From an uncultured Propionibacteriaceae bacterium (GTDB lineage: Bacteria > Actinomycetota > Actinomycetes > Propionibacteriales > Propionibacteriaceae), in NCBI GenBank assembly GCA_937965785.1, contig CALCKT010000066.1, forward strand, positions 1 through 6,462: DNA of 6,462 nucleotides, written 5' to 3'. Below the pieces are notes generated by a model. The model did not search any database. It was not told the DNA's origin and worked only from the letters and a program-made list of their open reading frames with translations. This document shows positions 1 through 6,390 of the stretch, piece after piece (positions within the stretch are counted from its first letter, which is position 1; every line of letters starts with the position of its first letter). A program made the position numbers and the translations under genes.

Positions 1-1
1 C

Positions 2-163
2 GTGGTGGTGCGCCCGTCCGGGACCGAACCGAAACTGAAGTGCTACCTGGAGGTGAGGCTGACCCCCGAGAGATCCCGGGTCGGCGCGGAGGCCAGATCG
101 GCCGCCGAGATCCGGATGACGACCCTACGCGGGCAGATGCAGTCCGTTCTCGGCCTGGGCTGA
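2..163 (+). CDS. Phosphoglucomutase/phosphomannomutase, C-terminal end (partial)
   Basis: This is the last 53 codons of a gene that starts left of the window. The frame opens with VVVRPSGTEPKLKCYLEV, the phosphate-binding loop of domain 4 in the alpha-D-phosphohexomutase family. RPSGTEPK is the diagnostic motif that contacts the sugar phosphate. Enzymes of this family interconvert hexose 1- and 6-phosphates in the cytoplasm through a phosphoserine, feeding cell-wall and storage polysaccharide synthesis. After the motif comes a charged helical tail ending LGLG before TGA. The KCYLEV wording is typical of actinobacterial PmmB/Pgm-type enzymes, but substrate preference (glucose or mannose) cannot be read from this fragment. 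The active-site serine and metal-binding loop lie outside the window. Confidence 0.9.
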   Translation: MVVRPSGTEPKLKCYLEVRLTPERSRVGAEARSAAEIRMTTLRGQMQSVLGLG

Positions 164-211
164 GGGACTCCACCAACCCCGAGGCACGGTCCGTCTGCAC
201 CCGGAGACCTC

Positions 212-217
212 TACTCT
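212..217 (+). promoter_or_regulatory. Candidate -10 box for a leaderless DUF2207 transcript
   Basis: TACTCT fits the TAnnnT form of an actinobacterial -10 element. It ends 7 nt before the ATG at 225, so transcription would begin at or next to the start codon. The 61-bp gap after the mutase gene has no good Shine-Dalgarno close to the ATG (GGAG at 203-206 is too far away), which agrees with a leaderless message. No convincing -35 hexamer is visible around 189-194, so this is only a suggestion. Confidence 0.25.
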
Positions 218-224
218 GGGAATC

Positions 225-2081
225 ATGCGTAGGTTGTTCAGAGGGTTGTTCCTCGTCATCACGGTGGTTCTAGTGGGACTGGCGAACAGCCCACAGGCAT
301 GGGCCAAGGAGTCGGCTCCGGTCAACTGGTGGAAAGTGAGCGTCAACCTCACCAGCGACGGGGTGGCCCACGTCGAGGCCGAACTGGAAATGGATTTCTC
401 CAAGGTCAATGGGCGGGGACCCGTTTTCTCCTTCACCGAGAAACAGCGGACCGGCAACGAGGGTGAATGGTTGAATTTCGGAATCTCCAACATTCAGGTG
501 AGTTCCCCCACCGGCGCCAACTCCGAAACGAAAATCACCCGCGGGAATGGAACGTTGGGCGTCCGGGTGGGTGAGAAGAACACCGTGTATTCCACCCCAC
601 AGACCTACCGGATCAGCTACGAGGTCACCGGTTTGATCGCCACCAACCATGCGGTGAGCGGTCTGGACGAATTCAACTGGAACGTCATGAACGGCTGGGA
701 GTCGGAGATCAGGAATTTCCAGGTCACCGTAACCGGCCCAGCGACAATTTCAAAAGTCGCCTGCTGGCAGGCCAAGGAACTGCACACACCCTGCGAATCC
801 AATTCCAGCGGCGCCGGCGCATCATACACGGTGGACAGGATTCCGGCCGGCGATCCGGTCCAAGTGGTCGCGGGATTCCCGGCAGGCACCTTTCCCGGGG
901 TCACCCAGAAAGTGACGAAGGATCCCACCCTCTCGGAGCTCCTCTCCGAGACGTACTCGCTCACCCCGGCCACGGGGATAACCACCACGCTGCTCGGGGC
1001 GGGGGCCGTGGCGGGGTTGTTGTCAATGAGAAACCGGAAAGCCCGCGACGAGGTGTTTCTCGGTCTCACCCCGGGGCTGACCCCGGCCGCCGGAACCGCC
1101 GCCGAGGTGGGCAAACGCCGCAGCAGGGCAAACGTCGCCGTCGCCTTCCAGCCGCCCGGGGGAGCCCTTCCGGGAGAGATCGGCACCCTCACCGACGCCA
1201 CCGCGGATTCCGTGGACATCTCCGCAACCATTGTCGATCTGGCCGTCCGCGGCTATCTCGTGATGACCGCTCTCCCGGGCAGGAATCACCAACTGACCCG
1301 CAGCAAGCGGAAACTCGATGACCTGACGGACTACGAGAAACAGCTCATGGTCGACATCTTCAAGGCCGGCGAGACGGTCACCCTGGATCAGCTTCGGAAC
1401 AAACGCTACGCCGGGACGCAGAACAGGGCGCGAAACAACCTCTACAAGCGGGTGATCTCACGCAAATGGTTCCACGACGACCCGCAAAAGGCACGCAAAT
1501 CCGCGTTCAGGATGGGTATTTCCCTCACCGTCGCGGGGCTGGTGGGCAGCCTGTTCGTGGGGTTGGCAACCGGTTGGGGTCTAATTCTCCTACCGGTCGC
1601 ACTGCTCGGCATCGGGCTGATCTTCTTGGCTCCCCGGTTCGGGACCCGCACAGCCCAGGGTTCCGCGGTGCTGGCCCAGGCGCGAGGTTTCGAGCTGTAC
1701 CTGCGCACCGCGGAGAAGGGGCAGCTGCGATTCGAGGAGGGCGTCGACATCTTCAGCCGTTACCTTCCCTATGCCATGATCTTCGGTATCGTCGACCGCT
1801 GGACGAAACTGTTCGCCAAACTCGGGACCGAAGGCAGCTATCAGGTCGATACGTCCTGGTATCAAGGAATGGATCTGTATCACTCGACGGGCATGTTCTA
1901 CGCGAGCCTGAACAGTTTCTCCCACGACTTCTCACGTTCCCTGTCGTACGCCACCTTCGCCGAGAAGGCAGCCCAGAGGGCTCAAGCAGCGCAGTCGTCC
2001 TCAAGCGGTTCCTCCGGGGACTCGGGCTTCTCCGGGGGCGGCGGGTTCTCCGGGGGCGGTTTCAGCGGGGGTTCCTGGTGA
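225..2081 (+). CDS. DUF2207 domain-containing secreted/membrane protein
   Basis: A complete 618-aa protein of the DUF2207 family of predicted membrane proteins, whose molecular function is not established. Residues 1-27 form a signal peptide: basic MRR start, hydrophobic core 8-20, and an AWA cleavage site before Lys28. Residues about 30-215 are the extracytoplasmic beta-rich DUF2207 domain, with the motif AELEMDFSKVNGRGPVF near 52-68 and YRISYEVTGLIA at 128-139. Cys180 and Cys190 could form a disulfide. A membrane span lies near 247-265. A basic cytoplasmic-type region follows with a helical stretch (VDISATIVDLAVRGYLVM) typical of the family, then one or two hydrophobic spans around 430-470. 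After these comes the conserved GFELYLRTAEKGQLRFEEG segment. The tail is Ser/Gly-rich (FSGGG repeats ending GGSW), as is common in DUF2207 proteins. ATG 225 is chosen because it gives a proper signal peptide. The stop overlaps the start of a paralogous gene, implying co-translation. Confidence 0.9.
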   Translation: MRRLFRGLFLVITVVLVGLANSPQAWAKESAPVNWWKVSVNLTSDGVAHVEAELEMDFSKVNGRGPVFSFTEKQRTGNEGEWLNFGISNIQVSSPTGANSETKITRGNGTLGVRVGEKNTVYSTPQTYRISYEVTGLIATNHAVSGLDEFNWNVMNGWESEIRNFQVTVTGPATISKVACWQAKELHTPCESNSSGAGASYTVDRIPAGDPVQVVAGFPAGTFPGVTQKVTKDPTLSELLSETYSLTPATGITTTLLGAGAVAGLLSMRNRKARDEVFLGLTPGLTPAAGTAAEVGKRRSRANVAVAFQPPGGALPGEIGTLTDATADSVDISATIVDLAVRGYLVMTALPGRNHQLTRSKRKLDDLTDYEKQLMVDIFKAGETVTLDQLRNKRYAGTQNRARNNLYKRVISRKWFHDDPQKARKSAFRMGISLTVAGLVGSLFVGLATGWGLILLPVALLGIGLIFLAPRFGTRTAQGSAVLAQARGFELYLRTAEKGQLRFEEGVDIFSRYLPYAMIFGIVDRWTKLFAKLGTEGSYQVDTSWYQGMDLYHSTGMFYASLNSFSHDFSRSLSYATFAEKAAQRAQAAQSSSSGSSGDSGFSGGGGFSGGGFSGGSW

Positions 2082-2560
2082 CCGGACGGGGTCGGTTGGG
2101 CTTGAAAAAACGACATGGATTGCAAGGATTGCCGGCGCTGGCCATCGTCCTACTCACGGCCTTCCTGGCCACACCTCAGGCGTGGGCCGACGAATCGGCC
2201 CCGATCACCCACTGGAACGTGGACGTCAACCTGTCGCCGGACGGGGTGAGGCACGTGAACGCCGAACTTGAGATGGACTTCTCCAAGACCGTCGGACGCG
2301 GCCCGGTTTTCGTCCTGCCCACCCGGCAGCCGGGCGGGCAGGACGGCCAGTTCTACCGCTACGAGATCTCCGGCATCAACGTCAGCTCCCCGCGGCCCCG
2401 GACCACCACGGACAAGGAAGACAACATCCAGATCCGGCTCGGCTACGCGTCCCGATATCTCCATGAGAAACACGCCTACCGGATCAGCTACCCCGTGACC
2501 GGGTTGATCGCTTGGAGTGGCTATGAGGCTCATTCACAGCTTTTTTTAAGCGCATCATGA
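2078..2560 (+). pseudogene. Second DUF2207 paralogue, truncated by an inserted element
   Basis: A tandem paralogue of the preceding gene, reduced to 160 codons where a full copy would have about 600. GTG 2078 overlaps the upstream stop (GTGA). The alternative start TTG 2102 begins just before the basic KKRH and would also give a good signal peptide. The signal peptide runs to AWA at residues 35-37. The mature part aligns closely with the first copy: ESAPITHWNVDVNLSPDGV, AELEMDFSKTVGRGPVF, then YRISYPVTGLIA at 134-145. Similarity stops there. Codon 149 (TAT, 2522-2524) is the last outside the inverted repeat. Codons 150-160 and the TGA are read from the left end of the repeat. The C-terminal two thirds, including all later membrane spans, are absent, and no continuation is found right of the element. 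A secreted fragment may still be made, but it is unlikely to keep family function. Confidence 0.85.
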
Positions 2561-2566
2561 CTAGGG
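2525..2566 (+). repeat. Left terminal inverted repeat
   Basis: Outer block GAGGCTCATTCACAGC (2525-2540), 17-bp spacer beginning with seven T, inner block TGACTAGGG (2558-2566). Against the right arm the outer block matches 15/16, the spacer 6/17 and the inner block 9/9, giving 30/42. The TGA of the inner block is the in-frame stop of the interrupted DUF2207 gene. Confidence 0.75.
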
Positions 2567-2609
2567 GTGGTTTCCCCTGCCAATGCGCCGCCCGTGGATG
2601 AGAGTCCAA

Positions 2610-3208
2610 TCAGCCCCACATCCAGCAGGGACGAATCTTGATTCCACCTTCGCTGTGGTTCTCGGAGTACGGTTCTAGCGGGTTGTCGTAGCGAACATTC
2701 AGGGCGCGAGAAACTTCGGATCTGAGCTAATCAATGGATACAACTGACACCGATCAGCTGGATGATTACGCCACCACTCCAAGAACTCTGATGTGAAGTA
2801 CTTAACCACGATGATCCCCAAGAAACCCATACGCGAATCAGGGTCATAATCGATCCACGAACTCAAAAACAGTTCCGAGAACCAAGGCTGGGACTCCATT
2901 TCTTGGACATACTCAAGCAGCCGCCTTTTCGACATCTTTCTCGAAACATCAAATAATCTTGGAATAGAGTACCCCTGAGCCGCGGATGGAATCAAATCAT
3001 TAATGTACACCCCGCTGCGGCGATAAATACCCGCAAAATCGTATCGTAGCCCAGACTGAAAGCTTGAAGACATTGGAGAAATTTCTGCAATTATAGAAAT
3101 TCCATCACACTCGGCCTCACTATAGATCGCGACTGAAGACTCCCCGATCGTCTTCAACCAAGCACGTCCGTAAACTTGAAAGCCCACTCGCGGAATTGCG
3201 TTCAGCAC
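2610..3208 (-). pseudogene. Unrecognised passenger gene, apparently frameshifted near its 3' end
   Basis: The uninterrupted frame runs from GTG 3208 to TGA 2699-2701 and gives 169 aa. It contains AAEISP-like beta segments early on and aromatic-rich stretches such as QPWFSELFLSSWIDYDP and FTSEFLEWWRNHPADRC later. No signal peptide, membrane span or known domain is recognised; it does not resemble a transposase. The adjacent frame is open from 2726 down to a stop at 2610-2612 and reads LRSEVSRALNVRYDNPLEP and on to IKIRPCWMWG, which looks like a natural C-terminus. Restoring one base near 2724-2726 would join them into about 199 aa. GTG 3208 follows an in-frame TGA by 12 nt and has no good Shine-Dalgarno, so the true N-terminus is uncertain and may lie upstream in another frame. 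Base composition is much poorer in G+C than the neighbours. A small cytoplasmic accessory protein, for instance of an orphan immunity type, is possible but not demonstrated. Confidence 0.45.
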
Positions 3209-3579
3209 TGTACAAACTCAACACCCAGTTGGATGGGGCACTCTTTTACCACGACCCCCACGCCGACGCCTCCCCCGCTGTGGCCTGCCCACTTCCAGAT
3301 CCACAAAGTGGAGCGCCCATGTTCATTGCGCCGACACTTGGACGGACCCTTATATTGTCTCGTTTCTATCGGAGAGAGCACGCGATGTGCATCTAATCCA
3401 AGACGTGTACCAACTACCTTCTGATACATACACCCAGCCGTTGGTATTCGCGCTACGCCAAGGGAGCAGTGAGAGAGAGTATCAAACCTGCGCACGATAT
3501 CACAGCTTTTCGCCGCACTTTTCCATGTGGGAACGATACAGGTCCGATAGCCGGCTGTCAACTCTTCGGCGAGACTCAT
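3202..3579 (-). CDS. Hypothetical frame reading inward from the right repeat
   Basis: An open frame of 125 codons beginning MSLAEELTAGYRTCIVPTW. It has an ATG 37 bp inside the right inverted repeat and a good ribosome site, GAGGT at 3590-3586, six bases before the ATG. That position and signal are where an element-borne gene would start. The second half is less convincing (Arg/Cys-rich, then a GVGVGVVV run from a C-rich stretch), and no domain is recognised. It overlaps the start of the next minus-strand frame by a few codons, so one missing base near 3205-3219 could make the two one gene of roughly 320 aa filling the element. A competing plus-strand frame covers part of the same DNA. Confidence 0.25.
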   Translation of the reverse strand: MSLAEELTAGYRTCIVPTWKSAAKSCDIVRRFDTLSHCSLGVARIPTAGCMYQKVVGTRLGLDAHRVLSPIETRQYKGPSKCRRNEHGRSTLWIWKWAGHSGGGVGVGVVVKECPIQLGVEFVQC

Positions 3580-3616
3580 GTGTAGACCTCATTCACAGGC
3601 ATGTCGAACAGCAAAG

Positions 3617-3658
3617 CCCTAGTCAGAGCGCACTCGAGGATGGCTGTGAATTAGCCTC
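3617..3658 (-). repeat. Right terminal inverted repeat
   Basis: Read on the minus strand: outer block GAGGCTAATTCACAGC (3658-3643), 17-bp spacer, inner block TGACTAGGG (3625-3617). The spacing is identical to the left arm. A further partial copy, CTCATTCACAG at 3588-3598, lies just inside in the opposite orientation, so CTGTGAAT motifs surround this end. Confidence 0.75.
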
Positions 3659-3741
3659 GTCGTCCCGTGTGACTAGGGCCTGCGCCTCACACATTTTCCC
3701 CGACAACGAGGTCGCGGTCACGATGGGGTATGGAGTTGACG
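3659..3741. other. Junction between the element and the transposase remnant
   Basis: No gene is seen. The stretch holds a third copy of TGACTAGGG (3670-3678, plus orientation) 12 bp outside the right repeat, and a Shine-Dalgarno GGAG (3732-3735) belonging to the transposase remnant that follows. No continuation of the interrupted DUF2207 gene is found in any frame here. Confidence 0.4.
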
Positions 3742-3890
3742 ATGAGCAGGCACAAGGCTGTGACGCAGAAGGCCCTGCTCACCGAGGGGATGATCGCAAG
3801 AAGAAAACGCGGATCCTGAACGAGCTAGTAGGGTTGACTGGCTGGTATCTCTGCGACGCGTTGAAATTGTGTGAGATGAAGCCCGTACAA
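3742..3890 (+). pseudogene. Transposase 5' fragment, frameshifted
   Basis: ATG 3742, six bases after GGAG, opens MSRHKAVTQKALLTEGMIARRKRGS and stops at 3817-3819. From about 3798 the overlapping frame, shifted by -1, reads KKKTRILNELVGLTGWYLCDAL. Together they give the layout of the N-terminal helix-turn-helix region of integrase-type (rve/DDE) IS transposases: MxRxKALT..., then a basic patch, then RILDELVxLTGWxRDxAR. The usual arginines after LTGW are degraded to YLCDALKLC. Nothing of the catalytic domain follows; the frame runs into unrelated sequence and then metG. This is a short dead remnant. It lies outside the inverted-repeat element, so it probably belongs to a different insertion. 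The family assignment rests on motif resemblance only. Confidence 0.5.
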
Positions 3891-3940
3891 ACCACGACAG
3901 CGAACCCACGAAGAGGGTCGATGGCTGGTACTGTTAAAAA

Positions 3941-5728
3941 CTACGGCTTGATCGGTGCCCAGCTCGGCCCCTCCGTCGCCAGTTTCTCGTCGAGTTTGCG
4001 GAACAACGGGCTGGGTTTTGCCAGTGGGGTGCCGGCGACGACGGGGCGGCGTTCCCACACCGCCTGCTGGGCCGCGTAGTCGCCGGTCAGGATCGGGTAG
4101 GTGATCTCACCGTCGGTGACCTCCCTGAGTTCCGGCTGGGCCGCCCACACCCCTTCGTTACCGAGGGCCTCGAAGACGGCCTGGGCGGAGTGCGGCAGGT
4201 ACGGGGTCAGCAGGGTGTTGCAGTCGGATACCACCTGCAGTGCAACGTGCAGCACGGTGTCGCGGCGGGCAGGGTTGTCCTTCAGTTTCCAGGGTTCCTG
4301 ATCGGACAGGTACTTGTTCGCCAGGGAAACGATCCGCATCGCCTCGGTGATGCCGGCCTTGAAACGGCGGGCCGCGATGTGCTCCCCCACCGTCACGAAG
4401 GCCGCGGCGGAGGCGTCAAGCAGTTCACGGTCGGCCTCGGTGAGTTCCCCGGCCTGAGGGATCGCACCGTTGTTCTTGTGGGCCATGGAGATGGAGCGGT
4501 TGACGAGGTTGCCCCATTCGTTGGCCAGTTCGAAGTTCACCCGGCGCACGAACTCCTCCCAGGTGAAATCGGTGTCCTGGTTCTCGGGACCGGCCACCGC
4601 GATGAAGTACCTGAGCGCATCGGGTCCGAACTCTTTCAGGAAGTCGCCGACGAAGATGGAGGCGCCCCGCGAACTCGATACCTTCGAGCCGCGCATGGTC
4701 ATGAACTCCGACGAAACCACCTCCGTGGGGAGTTGCAGCTCCCCCAGGGCGGGTTTGATCTCGCCGCCGACGGCTCCCTGCCCGTTGGCCCCCAGCAGGA
4801 TGCCCGGCCAGATGACGGAGTGGAAGACGATGTTGTCCTTGCCCATGAAGTAGAAACTCTGGGCGGTTTCCTCGTTCCAGAACCTCCGCCAGGCATCCGG
4901 GTCGCCGCTGCGCCTGGCCCATTCGATCGAGGCCGACAGGTAGCCGATGACCGCGTCGAACCAAACGTAGATGCGTTTCATGGGGGCGTCGATCCAGCCG
5001 TCGAGGGGAACGGGAACCCCCCAGTCGAGGTCGCGGGTGATGGCCCTGGGGCGGATCTTCTCCAGCAGGTTGTGGCTGAATTTCAAGACATTGGGCCGCC
5101 AGTCCTCGCGGGAGTCGAGCCAGGTCGTCAGCTGCTCCGCGACCTTCGGCAGGTCGAGGAAGAAGTGTTCGGTCTCCACGAACCGCGGGGTTTCACCGTT
5201 GATGCGGGAAACCGGGTTGATCAGGTCCGCCGGGTCGAGCTGGTTCCCGCAGTTGTCGCACTGGTCGCCGCGGGCACCGGCGTAGTCGCAGATGGGGCAG
5301 GTGCCCTCGATGAAACGATCGGGCAGGGTGCGTCCCGTGGACGGGGAAATGGCTCCCATCTGGGTCTGGGCGATGACATAACCGTTGTCGTACAGTGCCT
5401 TGAACACCTCCTGCACCACCCGGTAGTGGTTTGCGGTGGTGGTGCGGGTGTACAGGTCGTAGGACAACCCCAGCCCCTGCAGATCGGAGGCGATCACCCG
5501 GTGGTACTTGTCGGCGCATTCGCGGGCCGTCAACCCCTCGGAATCCGCCTTCACCTGGATGGCGGTGCCGTGCTCGTCCGATCCGGAAACCATCAGCACG
5601 TTGTGTCCCGCCATGCGCATGTAGCGCGCGAACACGTCCGAGGGGACGCCGAAACCGGACACATGACCGATGTGGCGGGGGCCGTTCGCATAGGGCCAGG
5701 CAACCGCCGCTAGAACGTCAGAACACAT
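3941..5728 (-). CDS. metG: Methionyl-tRNA synthetase
   Basis: Class I aminoacyl-tRNA synthetase of 595 aa that charges tRNA-Met with methionine in an ATP-dependent reaction in the cytoplasm. The HIGH motif is at residues 19-22 in AWPYANGPRHIGH. A zinc knuckle of the CxxC-x9-CxxC form uses Cys144, 147, 157 and 160. YVWFDAVIGYLSA is at 254-266. The KMSKS loop is the KVSSSRG variant at 349-355. The anticodon-binding helical domain follows from about 385 (WGNLVNRS onward). There is no appended EMAP-like tRNA-binding domain, so this is the short form. ATG 5728 is preferred: AGGA (5740-5737) lies eight bases before it, and the protein then starts close to the catalytic fold. ATG 5737 and GTG 5770 would add 3 or 14 residues. 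It lies 60 bp downstream of the membrane-protein gene in the same direction, so they are probably co-transcribed. No clear terminator is seen after its stop; the accessory patch begins at once. Confidence 0.97.
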   Translation of the reverse strand: MCSDVLAAVAWPYANGPRHIGHVSGFGVPSDVFARYMRMAGHNVLMVSGSDEHGTAIQVKADSEGLTARECADKYHRVIASDLQGLGLSYDLYTRTTTANHYRVVQEVFKALYDNGYVIAQTQMGAISPSTGRTLPDRFIEGTCPICDYAGARGDQCDNCGNQLDPADLINPVSRINGETPRFVETEHFFLDLPKVAEQLTTWLDSREDWRPNVLKFSHNLLEKIRPRAITRDLDWGVPVPLDGWIDAPMKRIYVWFDAVIGYLSASIEWARRSGDPDAWRRFWNEETAQSFYFMGKDNIVFHSVIWPGILLGANGQGAVGGEIKPALGELQLPTEVVSSEFMTMRGSKVSSSRGASIFVGDFLKEFGPDALRYFIAVAGPENQDTDFTWEEFVRRVNFELANEWGNLVNRSISMAHKNNGAIPQAGELTEADRELLDASAAAFVTVGEHIAARRFKAGITEAMRIVSLANKYLSDQEPWKLKDNPARRDTVLHVALQVVSDCNTLLTPYLPHSAQAVFEALGNEGVWAAQPELREVTDGEITYPILTGDYAAQQAVWERRPVVAGTPLAKPSPLFRKLDEKLATEGPSWAPIKP

Positions 5729-5756
5729 GGCCCGCATCCTATCTGGTGTGGCTCGG

Positions 5757-5792
5757 GCCCGTCCGTCCACTCAGCCCCGTCCGTCCGCTCAG
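5757..5792. repeat. 18-bp tandem duplication before metG
   Basis: Two adjacent 18-bp units (5757-5774 and 5775-5792) share 16/18 bases around CCGTCCGTCC and CTCAG, followed by GCCCG as the start of a third. The second unit contains the stop codon of the membrane-protein gene. It is likely a slippage duplication in the short spacer. Confidence 0.6.
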
Positions 5793-6388
5793 GCCCGCGC
5801 GATCCGGAAACCTCCCCAGCCTCCCCAGGCGGATCCGACCAGCATCAGGATCACCCAGCAGGTCCCGACGATGAACGAGACCAGCTCGAGCCCGACGAAC
5901 AGGGGCCACAGCACCAGGTAGAACAGCGCCACCGCAGCGCCCCAGCCCAGGACGGCGATCCCCACCCCACGCCAGCCGTAGCCCAGCCAGAGCGCACACC
6001 CCAGCATCAGCAGTGCCACGATCGGCAGCCCGTAGAACAGGAACAGTCCCTCGGAGTGGCCTCCGTCCCCCAGCCCAACGACCAGCCGGGAAATGCTGCC
6101 GACGACCTGCCAGAGCATCGGCAGCCCGATACTCAACGCGACGAGCATGGGAAACACCCGCCGCCTGGCGTGTCCCAGGGCGACGGCGAACCGCGCCCCC
6201 CACAACCAAAGCAGCGGCACCGAGGCCAGGCAGACCAGGAAAAGCACACCGGCCGGCTCCTGGACGTTGTCCCGCCGGAAGGTGGCAACCATTGCGATGT
6301 CGGCCAGCCACGGAATCACGGGCCACCAGTAGCGCCACGCGAATCGCCCACCCATGGCGGACAGCACCGCACCGACATCTCCGTTCAT
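5789..6388 (-). CDS. Multi-pass membrane protein of unknown function
   Basis: A 199-aa very hydrophobic protein rich in Leu, Val, Trp and Gly. Likely membrane spans are near residues 18-36 (weak), 47-64, 78-97, 115-135, 142-161 and 164-185, giving five or six. Short polar links contain RRDN (38-41), GHARRR (72-77) and GDGGHSEG (107-114). No signal peptide or enzymatic motif is recognised. The C-terminus GWGGFRIARA is Gly/Arg-rich and probably cytosolic. ATG 6388 is chosen because AGGGA (6400-6396) is seven bases upstream. GTG 6394 would sit directly on the ribosome site. The start follows the stop of the preceding minus-strand gene by two bases, so translation is probably coupled. metG follows 60 bp downstream. 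No family name can be given. Confidence 0.85.
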   Translation of the reverse strand: MNGDVGAVLSAMGGRFAWRYWWPVIPWLADIAMVATFRRDNVQEPAGVLFLVCLASVPLLWLWGARFAVALGHARRRVFPMLVALSIGLPMLWQVVGSISRLVVGLGDGGHSEGLFLFYGLPIVALLMLGCALWLGYGWRGVGIAVLGWGAAVALFYLVLWPLFVGLELVSFIVGTCWVILMLVGSAWGGWGGFRIARA

Positions 6389-6390
6389 CG

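Larger units (their letters stand above)
2525..3658. mobile_element. IS-like or insertion-cassette element bounded by inverted repeats
   Basis: The 1134-bp segment starts with GAGGCTCATTCACAGC and ends with the near-exact reverse complement GCTGTGAATTAGCCTC (15/16). Each outer block is followed inward, after exactly 17 bp, by TGACTAGGG (perfect in both arms). Such spaced, two-block ends are what transposase-binding terminal repeats look like. The left end falls inside the DUF2207 paralogue and disrupts it. G+C inside is about 47% over 2701-2880, against about 67% in a metG row. No DDE motif, HTH or other transposase signature is seen in the interior frames. The minus-strand frames read inward from the right end. 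No target-site duplication is visible (GGAGTGGCTAT on the left, GTCGTCCCGT on the right). Element type is inferred: a decayed IS or a non-autonomous cassette. The IS family is not recognised. Confidence 0.6.

Noticed and set aside
617..1231. 204-codon minus-strand frame
   Set aside because: It is antisense to the DUF2207 gene and has low-complexity Pro/Ala/Val content without a domain.
1466..2077. Upstream extension of the second DUF2207 frame
   Set aside because: It overlaps the first DUF2207 gene out of frame and is Arg/Gly-rich. The signal peptide begins only after 2078, so the gene starts at GTG 2078 or TTG 2102.
2565..2580. Hairpin AGGGG/CCCCT as a terminator
   Set aside because: The stem is only five base pairs and no T run follows on either strand.
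2515..3668. Target-site duplication flanking the element
   Set aside because: The flanks GGAGTGGCTAT and GTCGTCCCGT share no direct repeat, so the original insertion flanks are not both preserved.
3798..3812. Programmed -1 frameshift in the transposase fragment
   Set aside because: The A-rich stretch does not form a proper slippery heptamer in the starting frame, and the downstream frame has no catalytic domain. Decay is more likely.
3387..4079. 230-codon plus-strand frame spanning the island and the metG end
   Set aside because: It contains the transposase scrap in its middle but otherwise has no coherent content, and its end is antisense to metG.
4664..4684. KVSSSRG in place of KMSKS in MetG
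   Set aside because: Variant loops of the K-x-SSSR form are normal in actinobacterial methionyl-tRNA synthetases, so this is not a defect.
4190..5713. 507-codon open frame on the plus strand
   Set aside because: It lies wholly antisense to metG, whose catalytic motifs are unambiguous. Long antisense frames are common in high-GC coding DNA.
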